A DNA stretch of 64,000 nucleotides, from NCBI RefSeq assembly GCF_036127095.1, contig NZ_CP108006.1, forward strand, positions 1,612,001 through 1,676,000, in the 5' to 3' direction. The notes beneath the pieces are model-generated. The model was not told where the DNA came from. It saw nothing but the letters and a program-made list of their open reading frames with translations, and searched no databases. This DNA is from Streptomyces sp. NBC_00335. GTDB lineage: Bacteria; Actinomycetota; Actinomycetes; Streptomycetales; Streptomycetaceae. This document shows, piece by piece, positions 23,724-31,237 of the stretch (its first letter is position 1; every line of letters begins with the position of its first letter). Position numbers and translations under genes: made by a program.

Positions 23724-24077
23724 GCCATAACCAAGGGTGCCTTCTCTTTCCACTTCCGGCCAAAGAAGGACCTCGCGGTAGCGGTCCTGGAATCGACTCT
23801 TCAAGTCGACGGGATTGTCCCGCAGGGAATCAGGCTTCAAGAGGCGGTCGACGCCGGATTGATCCTGAGCCACAGGATCTCTCGGGACCCGAAAATCATG
23901 GCTGCCTTTCGCCTGTCGCCGCAAGACTGCCGACCAGGTGCACCAGATCTCCGGTACCTGGTCAGGCCTCGTTCGGACAGGTCACTCCGCCTACGGGACT
24001 ACTCGCCCACTCGCGGTCGGGATCTCCATCAGGCCTTCCTCGGCCAGCGACCCCGAGGGCCTGCGACCCTTCCGTGA
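23724..24077 (+). pseudogene. remnant of a gamma-butyrolactone receptor-like (ArpA/ScbR) TetR regulator
   Basis: In frame from 23724 the DNA reads ITKGAFSFHFRPKKDLAVAV, then LQEAVDAGLILSHRISRDPK and MAAFRLS. The TKGAF/LxFHFxxKxxLA motif is the recognition helix end of the HTH in ArpA/ScbR-family receptors, and LQEAVD...L.HR...D....AAxRL is the start of their ligand-binding domain. The first 40 residues of the HTH are missing or frameshifted (an upstream LIRSSELQP is unrelated), the segment between the two motifs is shortened, and the open frame after about 23920 no longer resembles the family. I call it a pseudogene of a butyrolactone-type or pseudo-receptor. Confidence 0.65.
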
Positions 24078-24257
24078 AGTGCGTGTGAACCCAGGGCGTT
24101 TTGCGCCGTCTGTCCATGAAAGCGACGATCCTTCGCACTCTCAAATGCGCGGTGTGACACAGATCGATGTGGGAAAACTCTCTTTTTGCGTGGACGTTCG
24201 ACGGTGAGGGTAGGCAGCGCTGGCCATCACTGTTCGATCTTGCAAGAAAGAGTTGTT
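23936..24257. other. decayed or non-coding DNA before the P450 gene
   Basis: Apart from the degenerate tail of the receptor remnant nothing recognisable is present. The last 100 bases, rich in A and T for this genome, likely hold the P450 promoter. Confidence 0.5.
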
Positions 24258-25505
24258 TTGAATACTTCCACGGCTATTCTCGGCGTCGACCGGCGGGCGC
24301 TGACGGCTCTTTTTTCCCGGCTGCGAACCGAGGCCGGACAGTCGGATCCATTGCCCGCCTATCGGCAACTCGCGAAAATGGGAGAGCTCATACCGGCGCC
24401 ATGGGGCGGATCCATTATCACGTCCTACGCCCTCTGTGACCAGATCCTGCGAGACAAGACTTGGAGCGTTCCCGACGCCGATTGGCGGACAAGCCACTCG
24501 GCTCGATGGAATTCACCCGCCTCTCAGCAGATGGGCGCGTCTCTGCCGATGCTCAACCCGCCCCAGCACACGAGGGAACGGCGGTCTCTGGGGAGCCTCT
24601 TCCCCCACAGCTCACTCGAAGTCCTTCGTCCGTCCGTGGAGCGGGCCGTCGACCGGCTGCTCACCGACTTTACGGACCAACTGCGCCATGGGCCAGCCGA
24701 TTTCCACACACTCGTCAGCGAAGAGCTGCCCATCATCGCCATCGGCGAGTGGATGGGGATACCTGCCACCGACTACGGACTCCTGCGCACCCTGACGCAT
24801 GACCAGGTTTTCGCGCAGGAGCTCTTCCCCACGCCGAGCCAGCTGGCCCTCTCCGATAGCGCTACGAGGCAACTGCGGACCTACTTCGCCGAGTTGATCC
24901 GTGCGCGCCGTGAGAAACCGGGGAACGACCCGGTTTCGGAGTGGCTTCGGACCTGGGATGCGCTCGAACCTGACCGGCACCGCGCAGACCAGGCCGTTCA
25001 CGCTCTCGCGCTCTTCATGATTCTCGCGGCGCTGGAGACAACCTCGCACGTCCTGTCCACGGCGGTGCGCCTGCTCCTCGAATACCCCGAGCAACTGGAA
25101 TCACTCCGCCGTGACCCCGAACTCATCCCTGGCGCCGTCGATGAAATACTGCGCTACGACGCCCCTATCCACATGATCAGCCGTGTGGCCCAGACGGATA
25201 CCGAGCTCGGAGACACCCTGGTGCCGGCCGGCGACATGGTGCAGCTCATGGTGGGGGCCGCCCATCACGATCCCGCACGCTACCCCGACCCCCATCGTTT
25301 CAGCGTCCGTCGCGGAGCGTCCCACCTGGCCTTCGGAGCAGGAATCCACTATTGCGCAGGCAACGCCCTGGCACGGCTGGAAGCCGTCACCCTGCTCACC
25401 TCGCTCCTCAGTCGCTCGATACGACCGCGCCTGAGCGGGCCCCCGCGATGGGCGCCCCGCGTGGCCTTCCGACGGATCACGTCCCTGCACCTCACCCTCG
25501 CCTGA
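24258..25505 (+). CDS. cytochrome P450 (substrate unknown)
   Basis: The 415-aa protein is started at TTG 24258 after a GAAAGAG ribosome site; an earlier start at 24186 would add a non-conserved leader. The I-helix has AALETTS at 257-263, the K-helix EILR (E296, R299) keeps ExxR, and the heme loop LAFGAGIHYCAGNALARLE places Cys366 as axial ligand. It is a soluble class I bacterial P450 of normal length requiring ferredoxin and reductase encoded elsewhere. The next gene is a crotonase, 31 bases downstream, so the pair probably acts on an acyl or acyl-CoA-type substrate. GC content looks lower than that of neighbours to the right. Confidence 0.85.
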   Translation: MNTSTAILGVDRRALTALFSRLRTEAGQSDPLPAYRQLAKMGELIPAPWGGSIITSYALCDQILRDKTWSVPDADWRTSHSARWNSPASQQMGASLPMLNPPQHTRERRSLGSLFPHSSLEVLRPSVERAVDRLLTDFTDQLRHGPADFHTLVSEELPIIAIGEWMGIPATDYGLLRTLTHDQVFAQELFPTPSQLALSDSATRQLRTYFAELIRARREKPGNDPVSEWLRTWDALEPDRHRADQAVHALALFMILAALETTSHVLSTAVRLLLEYPEQLESLRRDPELIPGAVDEILRYDAPIHMISRVAQTDTELGDTLVPAGDMVQLMVGAAHHDPARYPDPHRFSVRRGASHLAFGAGIHYCAGNALARLEAVTLLTSLLSRSIRPRLSGPPRWAPRVAFRRITSLHLTLA

Positions 25506-25536
25506 CCATCAACCGAGAAACGAGACGAAGCCCCAC

Positions 25537-26298
25537 ATGTTCACGGACTTCAAGGCCCTCCAGGTGACCGACGAAGGGCCCATCCTCAGGGTGCAGCTCA
25601 ACCGCCCCGAGACAGGCAACAGCGTCGACGGTCAGATGCTCAGCGAACTGCTGGAGGTTCTGCGCGCCTTGGAGGACGACAGCACCGTCCGCGTGATGGT
25701 GCTGTCCGGTGCGGGAGACCATTTCTGCCAGGGAGGTGACCGCGCGGAGTTCCCCGCACTGCTGGAGAGAGACCCATCCGGCTCCGAGCTGAGGTCCCTC
25801 GCCGAGAAGGCCCAGCGCGTGTGCTCGACGCTCTCGCAACTGAGACTCGTGACCATCGCCCGCCTCCACGGCGATGTCATAGGCGCCGGCCTCGGCCTCG
25901 CGGTCTTCTGCGATCTGCGCGTCGGAGCGGACACCTGCCGATTCCGGATGCCGGAGGTCGGCCTCGGAGTCCCGCCCGCCTGGGGCGGTGTCCTTCCCCG
26001 TCTCGCGGAAGAGGCGGGCCAGGCCTGGGTTCGCCGACTCCTGCTCACGGCCGAGCCGTTCGACGCCGCCAGGGCGGAGCAACTGTCCATCCTGCATGAG
26101 GTGGTGCCCGAAGGTGATCTCGACGCTGCAGTCGCGCGCTGGGCGAAGCCGATCATTCGCCGCGACCCGACTGCCGTGCGGATCACGAAGAGCATGCTGA
26201 ACGCGCGCGCGGGCGCAACTCAGCTTGCCGTCGCCTCGCACTTCGACGACGAGTTGCTGACGGCCGCTTTCGCCAGGCGGGCGTTGCACCGGCGGTAG
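25537..26298 (+). CDS. enoyl-CoA hydratase/isomerase family (crotonase)
   Basis: The 253-aa protein starts at ATG 25537. NRPETGNSVDGQML near the N-terminus, GDHFCQGGD at 64-72 and LHGDVIGAGLGLAVFCD near 109-125 form the crotonase fold; the last two segments supply the oxyanion hole for CoA thioesters. The usual catalytic glutamates are not obvious: the region after DLRVGADTCRFRMPEVGLGVPP carries one Glu (MPEVG) that may act. Family members hydrate, isomerise or decarboxylate acyl-CoAs. Probable operon with the P450. The cysteine in FCQGG is unusual in place of the common SAG. Confidence 0.75.
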   Translation: MFTDFKALQVTDEGPILRVQLNRPETGNSVDGQMLSELLEVLRALEDDSTVRVMVLSGAGDHFCQGGDRAEFPALLERDPSGSELRSLAEKAQRVCSTLSQLRLVTIARLHGDVIGAGLGLAVFCDLRVGADTCRFRMPEVGLGVPPAWGGVLPRLAEEAGQAWVRRLLLTAEPFDAARAEQLSILHEVVPEGDLDAAVARWAKPIIRRDPTAVRITKSMLNARAGATQLAVASHFDDELLTAAFARRALHRR

Positions 26299-26750
26299 CT
26301 TCAGGCAGCGGCAAGACCCCGTGCACACCCCCGGTACCAATGGACCGGGCGCCGCCACCCGCCGTCGAGGAGCAGTCGTCCGGGGTTCGGTTGGCGGTGC
26401 GTCAGATAGATGTGAGAGATCGCCGCTGCTCTCGTGAAGAACTGCTTAACAGATCGATTGCGAGAGGGCCGGTCGGCGGCGGATACAGGGGACCGAAAGG
26501 CCATGTCAACCCGGGCTCGTGGCAGTCGGGTTGGGGCCGTGAGGTGCCGTAGCGGGCGTCCAGGGGGTCGAACATCCGGTGATAGCATCCCGGCATCTGT
26601 GATCTTGTTCCGTTTCGACGCAGATGCTGATTTGGATCGGCGGCATGCTCTCCGCGTAACAGCAGGTGAACAGTGCTGATCAGCTGTGTTGCGGGGCCTC
26701 GCGAGGTGTATCTGCAGCCGTCCGCATGACACGCGCCGGGAAAGGTTTCC
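26299..26750. other. 450-bp region upstream of the conservon
   Basis: No gene is supported. It contains GCATCTG/CAGATGC arms at 26593-26599 and 26621-26627 (21-base spacer), a GCTGATCAGC palindrome at 26675-26684 and CCTCGCGAGG at 26697-26706, all within 160 bases of cvnA. These may bind regulators of the conservon. Confidence 0.5.
26593..26627. promoter_or_regulatory. inverted repeat GCATCTG-N21-CAGATGC
   Basis: Perfect 7-bp arms about 125 bases upstream of cvnA; a candidate operator or activator site for the conservon. Confidence 0.35.
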
Positions 26751-28004
26751 ATGAATCGAGACGCACTTGTGTGGTGCCTGGTTGCGGTTGCGGCGATAGC
26801 CGTTGCCGCGGTCGTGGCACTCGTCGCCCGCAACAGAGCGCTGGGGGCGAAGAAGGAGCACACCGAGGCCGAGCTGAGGCACCAGCTGCTCACGGCGGAC
26901 AGCTACTTGCACGCGTCGCACGCCGAACTGCAGAGGTTCCGCGGTGAGCAGGACGCCACGCTCCGCGCGGCCAAGGAAGCGGCGGAGGAGAACACCAAGG
27001 CCGTCCTCAAGGGCGCCGCCAGCCTCCTGCAGAGCCTCGCCGCCGAACAGACGACTCTTCTGGACGGCATCCAGCGCAAGTACGGCGGACACACCGTCCT
27101 CAGCGACCTGTTGGACGTGAACCACGCCAACGCCCAGATGGCGCGCAAGGCCCAGGGCATCGCCGTCATGTGCGGTGCGCCGCTCGGCCGTCGCAGCAGG
27201 CCCGCCAGCGTCTACGACGTGGTGCGCAGTGCCCAGGGGCAGATCCGCAACTTCCACCGGGTCGCCATCATGCAGCAGACGAGTCTCGCGCTGAAGGCGT
27301 CCGCGGTCGCGCCCGTCGCCCTCGCCGTGGCGGAGCTGCTCGACAACGCTGCCAGCTTCTCGCAGCACGACGCACCGATCGAGGTGACGTTCCAGCGCGT
27401 GCAGAACAACCTGTGCATCGTCATCGACGACGCCGGTGTCAGCATGAACGACGAAGAGCGGCAGCGGGCGACCGCGCTGCTCTCCGGGGAGGTCGCCCCC
27501 CGTCTGTCGCAGCTCGGGACCCAGCCGAAGTTCGGCTTCCCGGTGGTCGGCCTGATCGCGCGTCAGCACGGTTTCAAGGTCGACGTCACCGGAGTCTCCC
27601 GATACGGCGGCGTCAGGGCCGTCGTCCTCTTGCCCGAGGAGCTGTGGACCATGGAGGAGATCCCGCCCGTCCAGGAGGCTCCGGTCAGCGAGATCCGGCG
27701 CGCCGCCGAGAGCCGGCCCGTGCAGAGCACCGCGCCGCACGGCGTGCCTTCGCAGAGCACGCCGCCGCCGCCGAGCGTGGCGCCCCACAGCGTGACCTCG
27801 CGCACGATGCACGGCCTGCCCAAGCGCGGCGCACGCCAGGCACCCATCGCGAGCGTCCCGGATCCGGACGCCACCGCGCCGGCGCCGCGGACCCCGGGGG
27901 AAACGGGCCGTGCTTCCGGGCGCAGCCTGGGTGCCTTCCAGCGCGGCACGCTCTCCGGCCGCAACCTTGACGCCACCTCGTTCGAAGGGCCCGAAGAGGC
28001 ATGA
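26751..28004 (+). CDS. cvnA: conservon protein CvnA, sensor-kinase-like
   Basis: The 417-aa protein starts at ATG 26751 behind GGGAAAGG. One membrane helix at 7-26 anchors it; residues 35-110 form a coiled coil. LDVNHANAQMARKAQG at 121-136 is the H-box-like dimerisation helix. The ATPase domain follows with N-box ELLDNA (195-200), a G1-like DDAGVSM (226-232) and FGFPVVGLIARQHG as G2. It lacks the large extracellular sensor of some CvnA proteins and has a Pro/Ser-rich tail from 305. In conservons CvnA, B, C and D form a membrane complex reminiscent of eukaryotic GPCR/G-protein signalling. Its stop overlaps cvnB by four bases. Confidence 0.85.
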   Translation: MNRDALVWCLVAVAAIAVAAVVALVARNRALGAKKEHTEAELRHQLLTADSYLHASHAELQRFRGEQDATLRAAKEAAEENTKAVLKGAASLLQSLAAEQTTLLDGIQRKYGGHTVLSDLLDVNHANAQMARKAQGIAVMCGAPLGRRSRPASVYDVVRSAQGQIRNFHRVAIMQQTSLALKASAVAPVALAVAELLDNAASFSQHDAPIEVTFQRVQNNLCIVIDDAGVSMNDEERQRATALLSGEVAPRLSQLGTQPKFGFPVVGLIARQHGFKVDVTGVSRYGGVRAVVLLPEELWTMEEIPPVQEAPVSEIRRAAESRPVQSTAPHGVPSQSTPPPPSVAPHSVTSRTMHGLPKRGARQAPIASVPDPDATAPAPRTPGETGRASGRSLGAFQRGTLSGRNLDATSFEGPEEA

Positions 28005-28843
28005 GCGCAGACCTTTCGTGGATGCTCGAGGACATCGTGCACAACGTGCCCCGTGCACGGCACGCCGTTCTGCTCTCCGCCGACGGCCTTCCTCGCGGCG
28101 CGACCGAAGGCCTGGCCGAGAAGGACGTACGCACCATTTCCGCGGCGATGGCCGGGATGCAGTCGCTCAGCCGGGCGACGGCCCACTTCGCCGGACCGGA
28201 GGAGGAGCGGCAGTGGAACCAGACCATCATCGAGTTCTCGCACGGCTGGAGCTTCCTGATCGGGGCGGGGCAGGGCTCCTACCTGGCGGCCGCGGCGGAG
28301 CCCGATGTGGACATGCAGCAGATCTCCTTCCGCATGCACCGCCTCGTCGCCCGGCTGGGCAACAACCTCACCTCGCCTCCCCGGGTGAGCAGCGAGGACG
28401 CCGGAGTCCCGCGCGCAAGCGCCCCCCGGCAGCAGAGCGCCGGTGACGCGGGGTTCGTGCTCGGCGAGCTGGACCGGGTGATGTCCGAGGTCAAGGGCGC
28501 CCGCCACGCCGTACTGCTGGGATCCGACGGCCTGCCCCGCGGGGCGACCGCCGGAATGAGCCGTGACCTCGCCGACACGATCTCCGCGGCCATGACGGGC
28601 ATCCACGCCTACAGCCGGGTCACCTCCCAGTTCGCGGGGGCCGCCGAGGACGCGCAGTGGCGTCAGACGGTGATCGAGTTCCAGCACGGCTGGATCTTCC
28701 TGATGGCGGCCGGCCCCGATGCCTTCCTGGCCGCCGCCGCCGAACACGACTGCGACATAGAGCAGTTCACGACGCGTCTGCACGAGGTGGTTCCGCGGCT
28801 GACTGCGACGGCGACAGCAGGGAAGGGGACGGCCCGTGCCTGA
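28001..28843 (+). CDS. cvnB: conservon protein CvnB with two fused Roadblock/LC7 domains
   Basis: Normal CvnB is about 140 aa with one Roadblock/LC7 domain, but this one is 280 aa with two. Residues 5-122 and 152-268 align with each other: ARHAVLLSADGLPRGAT in the first, ARHAVLLGSDGLPRGAT in the second, and QTIIEFSHGWSFLI versus QTVIEFQHGWIFLM. A short Ser/Pro linker (124-148) joins them. Roadblock proteins dimerise and act as GTPase-activating or scaffold partners of small GTPases such as CvnD. A tandem fusion would give an obligate intramolecular dimer. It overlaps cvnA and cvnC by four and eight bases, so it is co-translated. Confidence 0.85.
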   Translation: MSADLSWMLEDIVHNVPRARHAVLLSADGLPRGATEGLAEKDVRTISAAMAGMQSLSRATAHFAGPEEERQWNQTIIEFSHGWSFLIGAGQGSYLAAAAEPDVDMQQISFRMHRLVARLGNNLTSPPRVSSEDAGVPRASAPRQQSAGDAGFVLGELDRVMSEVKGARHAVLLGSDGLPRGATAGMSRDLADTISAAMTGIHAYSRVTSQFAGAAEDAQWRQTVIEFQHGWIFLMAAGPDAFLAAAAEHDCDIEQFTTRLHEVVPRLTATATAGKGTARA

Positions 28844-29228
28844 TGGGTTCGCACAGGACGAAGAGCTCGAACTGACCTCTCCATTAGTCCCGCTCTTCGT
28901 GATCACGAACGGTCGGGCGCTGCCCCCGGAGCACGAGTACGAGCACACGACGCTCGTGACGGCGGCGGTGGAGAACGGACAGGTCGCAGCGCGCACGCTG
29001 TCGCCGGAAGCGGGACAGGTCATGGACTTGGTCGCGAAGGGCTTCCTGTCCGTGGCCGAGGTGGCAGGGCACACGCACCTGCCCCTGGGCATCGTCCGCA
29101 TTCTGCTGGCGCAGTTGGAGGATGACGGCCTCATCCTGGCGAGGTCACCGATACCGCGCGCCGAACGTGTCGACAAGGAACTGGTCAGCGCCGTGCTCGA
29201 AGGCCTGAAGAATCGATTCGGAGCGTAA
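28836..29228 (+). CDS. cvnC: conservon protein CvnC (DUF742)
   Basis: The 130-aa protein starts at GTG 28836 within the end of cvnB. PLFVITNGRALPP near 17-29 and the winged-helix-like C-terminal half (VMDLVAKGFLSVAEVAGHTH; LPLGIVRILLAQLEDDGLI) are the DUF742 pattern. It is a small cytosolic protein of the four-part CvnA-D complex with no known catalytic activity. Length is typical. Confidence 0.85.
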   Translation: MPDGFAQDEELELTSPLVPLFVITNGRALPPEHEYEHTTLVTAAVENGQVAARTLSPEAGQVMDLVAKGFLSVAEVAGHTHLPLGIVRILLAQLEDDGLILARSPIPRAERVDKELVSAVLEGLKNRFGA

Positions 29229-29232
29229 ACGC

Positions 29233-29793
29233 GTGTACCTGGATCCAGACGTCTCCCACGCGGTGAAGATCCTCATAGTGGGTCACTTCGGGGTCGGCAA
29301 GACCACCTGCATCGGCAGTCTCTCCGAGATCGAGCCCCTGCGGACCGAGGAAGAGATCACCGAAGCCAGCGTGGGCTTCGATGACTTGTCGGGCACGCCC
29401 GACAAGACGACCACCACCGTCGCCATGGACTTCGGCCGGCTCACCCTGAGCGACACCCTGGTGCTCTACCTCTTCGGAACGCCCGGCCAGGAGCGCTTCA
29501 AGGAGATGTGGGAGGAGCTCTCGCGGGGCGCTCTGGGCGCGCTGGTGCTCGTCGATCCGGAGCGGCTGCACGAGTCCTTCCCCGTCCTGGACCTCGTCGA
29601 GCGTTTCGGCCTGACGTACGCCATCGCCGTGAACCACTTCGAGGGCACCACGCACTACCCGCTCGACGAGGTCCACGAGGCCCTGAACCTCACCCCCGAG
29701 ACCCCTGTCGTGGAATGCGACGTACGGGACGAGAACTCCTCCGCGCGGGCCCTCATCACCCTCGTGAAACACCTCATGTCCCAACTCGGCTAG
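29233..29793 (+). CDS. cvnD: conservon protein CvnD, small GTPase
   Basis: The 186-aa protein starts at GTG 29233, four bases after cvnC. G1/P-loop GHFGVGKTT is at residues 18-26, a switch Thr follows in DKTTTTVAMDFGR, and G3 is LFGTPGQERF near 78-87, where TPGQ replaces DxxG as in other CvnD and MglA-like GTPases. The NKxD motif is replaced by VNHFEG near 138. It belongs to the Ras-like/MglA branch and would signal with the Roadblock protein CvnB. Confidence 0.88.
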   Translation: MYLDPDVSHAVKILIVGHFGVGKTTCIGSLSEIEPLRTEEEITEASVGFDDLSGTPDKTTTTVAMDFGRLTLSDTLVLYLFGTPGQERFKEMWEELSRGALGALVLVDPERLHESFPVLDLVERFGLTYAIAVNHFEGTTHYPLDEVHEALNLTPETPVVECDVRDENSSARALITLVKHLMSQLG

Positions 29794-29803
29794 GAGCGCA
29801 GGA

Positions 29804-31201
29804 ATGCAACAGCCACACGACCCGCACGAGATACCCCCCGGCTGCCCTGCGCACGGGAACGTCCAGATGTACGGCCCCTCGTTCGGAGCCGACCCCGACA
29901 GCCACTACGCAGAGCTGCGCCACTACGGTCCCAGCGCGCCCGTGGACATCGCCCCGGACGTCCAGGTCGAGCTCGTCACGAGCTACGACGCCGCGCTGTA
30001 CGTCCTGCAGAACCCCGCCTCCTTCGTGCGCGACTCGCGCCGCTGGAACGCCCTGGCCGAGGGCCGCGTCCCGGCCGACAGCCCGGCACTGCCCATGATG
30101 GAGTACCGCCCCAACGCGCTCCTCAGCGACGGCGCGGCACACGCCCGACTGCGGCGGGCCGTCACGGACAGTCTCGCCACGGTCAACGAGCACCAGCTCA
30201 TCCGGCAGACCCAGCAGTCCGCCAACTACCTGATCAGTCAGTTTAGTACGGACATCCGCGGCCAGGCGGAGCTGATGGCCGAGTACGCCCAGCCGCTGCC
30301 CCTGCTGGTCTTCAGCGACCTGTTCGGCTGCCCGCCCGAGATCGGCGACCGCGTGATCGCCGGCATCAGCGGCCTCTTCGAGGGGACCCCCGGCTCCGAC
30401 GAGGTGCTCGGCGGGGCGCTCACCGAGCTGATCGCCCTCAAGCGGCGGCGCCCGACGGACGACCTGACGACGCGCCTGATGGAGCACTCGGCCCAGCTGA
30501 CCGACGAGGAGGTGCTGCACCAGCTGGTCACCCTGCTCTCCGGTGGCACCGCGCCGTTGGCCGCGGCCATCGGCACCAGTAGCGCCCTGTACCTCGGCGA
30601 GGACTGGCAGGCCGGCTTCCCCGTCGAGGACGCGGTCTCCCGGACGCTCTGGAACTTCGCGCCGATCGCCAACTACGCCGCCCACTACCCGACACACGAC
30701 GTGGAGCTCGGCGGCAGGGTGGTCCGGGCCAACGACCCGGTCCTGATCTCGTTCGCCGCGGCCAACACCGACCCGAAGCTGACGCAGCACCGCGAACAGC
30801 TGAGCGCCAAGGCGCACTTGGCGTTCGGAGCGGGCCCGCACGCCTGCCCCGCCAAGGACCCGGCCTTCATGATGGTCGTGACCGCGGTCGAGACACTGCT
30901 CAACCAGCTTCACGACATCGAGCTGCGCGTGCCGTTCAAGTCGCTGACCTGGGCGCCGAATCCGTGGACCCGCTCGCTGGTCACCCTCCCGATCCGCTTC
31001 ACCCCGAGGAGCGTTGCCCAGGCAGCGGGCCCGGCCGCGGCGGCCGCGGCCGCCGGATCGAACGCGGGCTGGGCGGCTCAGCAGCAGACGCCCCCCTCCG
31101 CTCCCGCCAACTCCGGTCCCCCGCGTACGGGTTCCGGTGCCGCGCCGCAGCCCAAGGGCGGGCTGTTCAGCCGCTTCCTGGCCTGGACCAGAGGCGAGTA
31201 G
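29804..31201 (+). CDS. cvnE: conservon cytochrome P450, CYP157-like, without ExxR
   Basis: The 465-aa protein begins at ATG 29804, ten bases after cvnD. The heme loop FGAGPHACP gives axial Cys348. The I-helix reads LLSGGTAPLAA and lacks the acidic-Thr oxygen-activating pair. The K-helix region EDAVSRTLWNFAPIAN (275-290) has SRTLW where ExxR is expected: both the Glu and the Arg are gone. This matches the CYP157 family of Streptomyces conservons, the family known for breaking the ExxR rule. A Pro/Ala-rich extension from about 404 ends in the amphipathic GGLFSRFLAWTRGE. Its biological substrate is unknown; a signalling role with CvnA-D has been proposed for the group. Confidence 0.8.
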   Translation: MQQPHDPHEIPPGCPAHGNVQMYGPSFGADPDSHYAELRHYGPSAPVDIAPDVQVELVTSYDAALYVLQNPASFVRDSRRWNALAEGRVPADSPALPMMEYRPNALLSDGAAHARLRRAVTDSLATVNEHQLIRQTQQSANYLISQFSTDIRGQAELMAEYAQPLPLLVFSDLFGCPPEIGDRVIAGISGLFEGTPGSDEVLGGALTELIALKRRRPTDDLTTRLMEHSAQLTDEEVLHQLVTLLSGGTAPLAAAIGTSSALYLGEDWQAGFPVEDAVSRTLWNFAPIANYAAHYPTHDVELGGRVVRANDPVLISFAAANTDPKLTQHREQLSAKAHLAFGAGPHACPAKDPAFMMVVTAVETLLNQLHDIELRVPFKSLTWAPNPWTRSLVTLPIRFTPRSVAQAAGPAAAAAAAGSNAGWAAQQQTPPSAPANSGPPRTGSGAAPQPKGGLFSRFLAWTRGE

Positions 31202-31237
31202 ACCAAAGAGGAAGAAGCAGGCGGGCCCGGCACGGCA

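Noticed and set aside
26402..26893. Minus-strand frame upstream of and into cvnA
   Set aside because: No ribosome site, Ser/Arg-rich composition, and it overlaps the well-supported membrane helix of CvnA.
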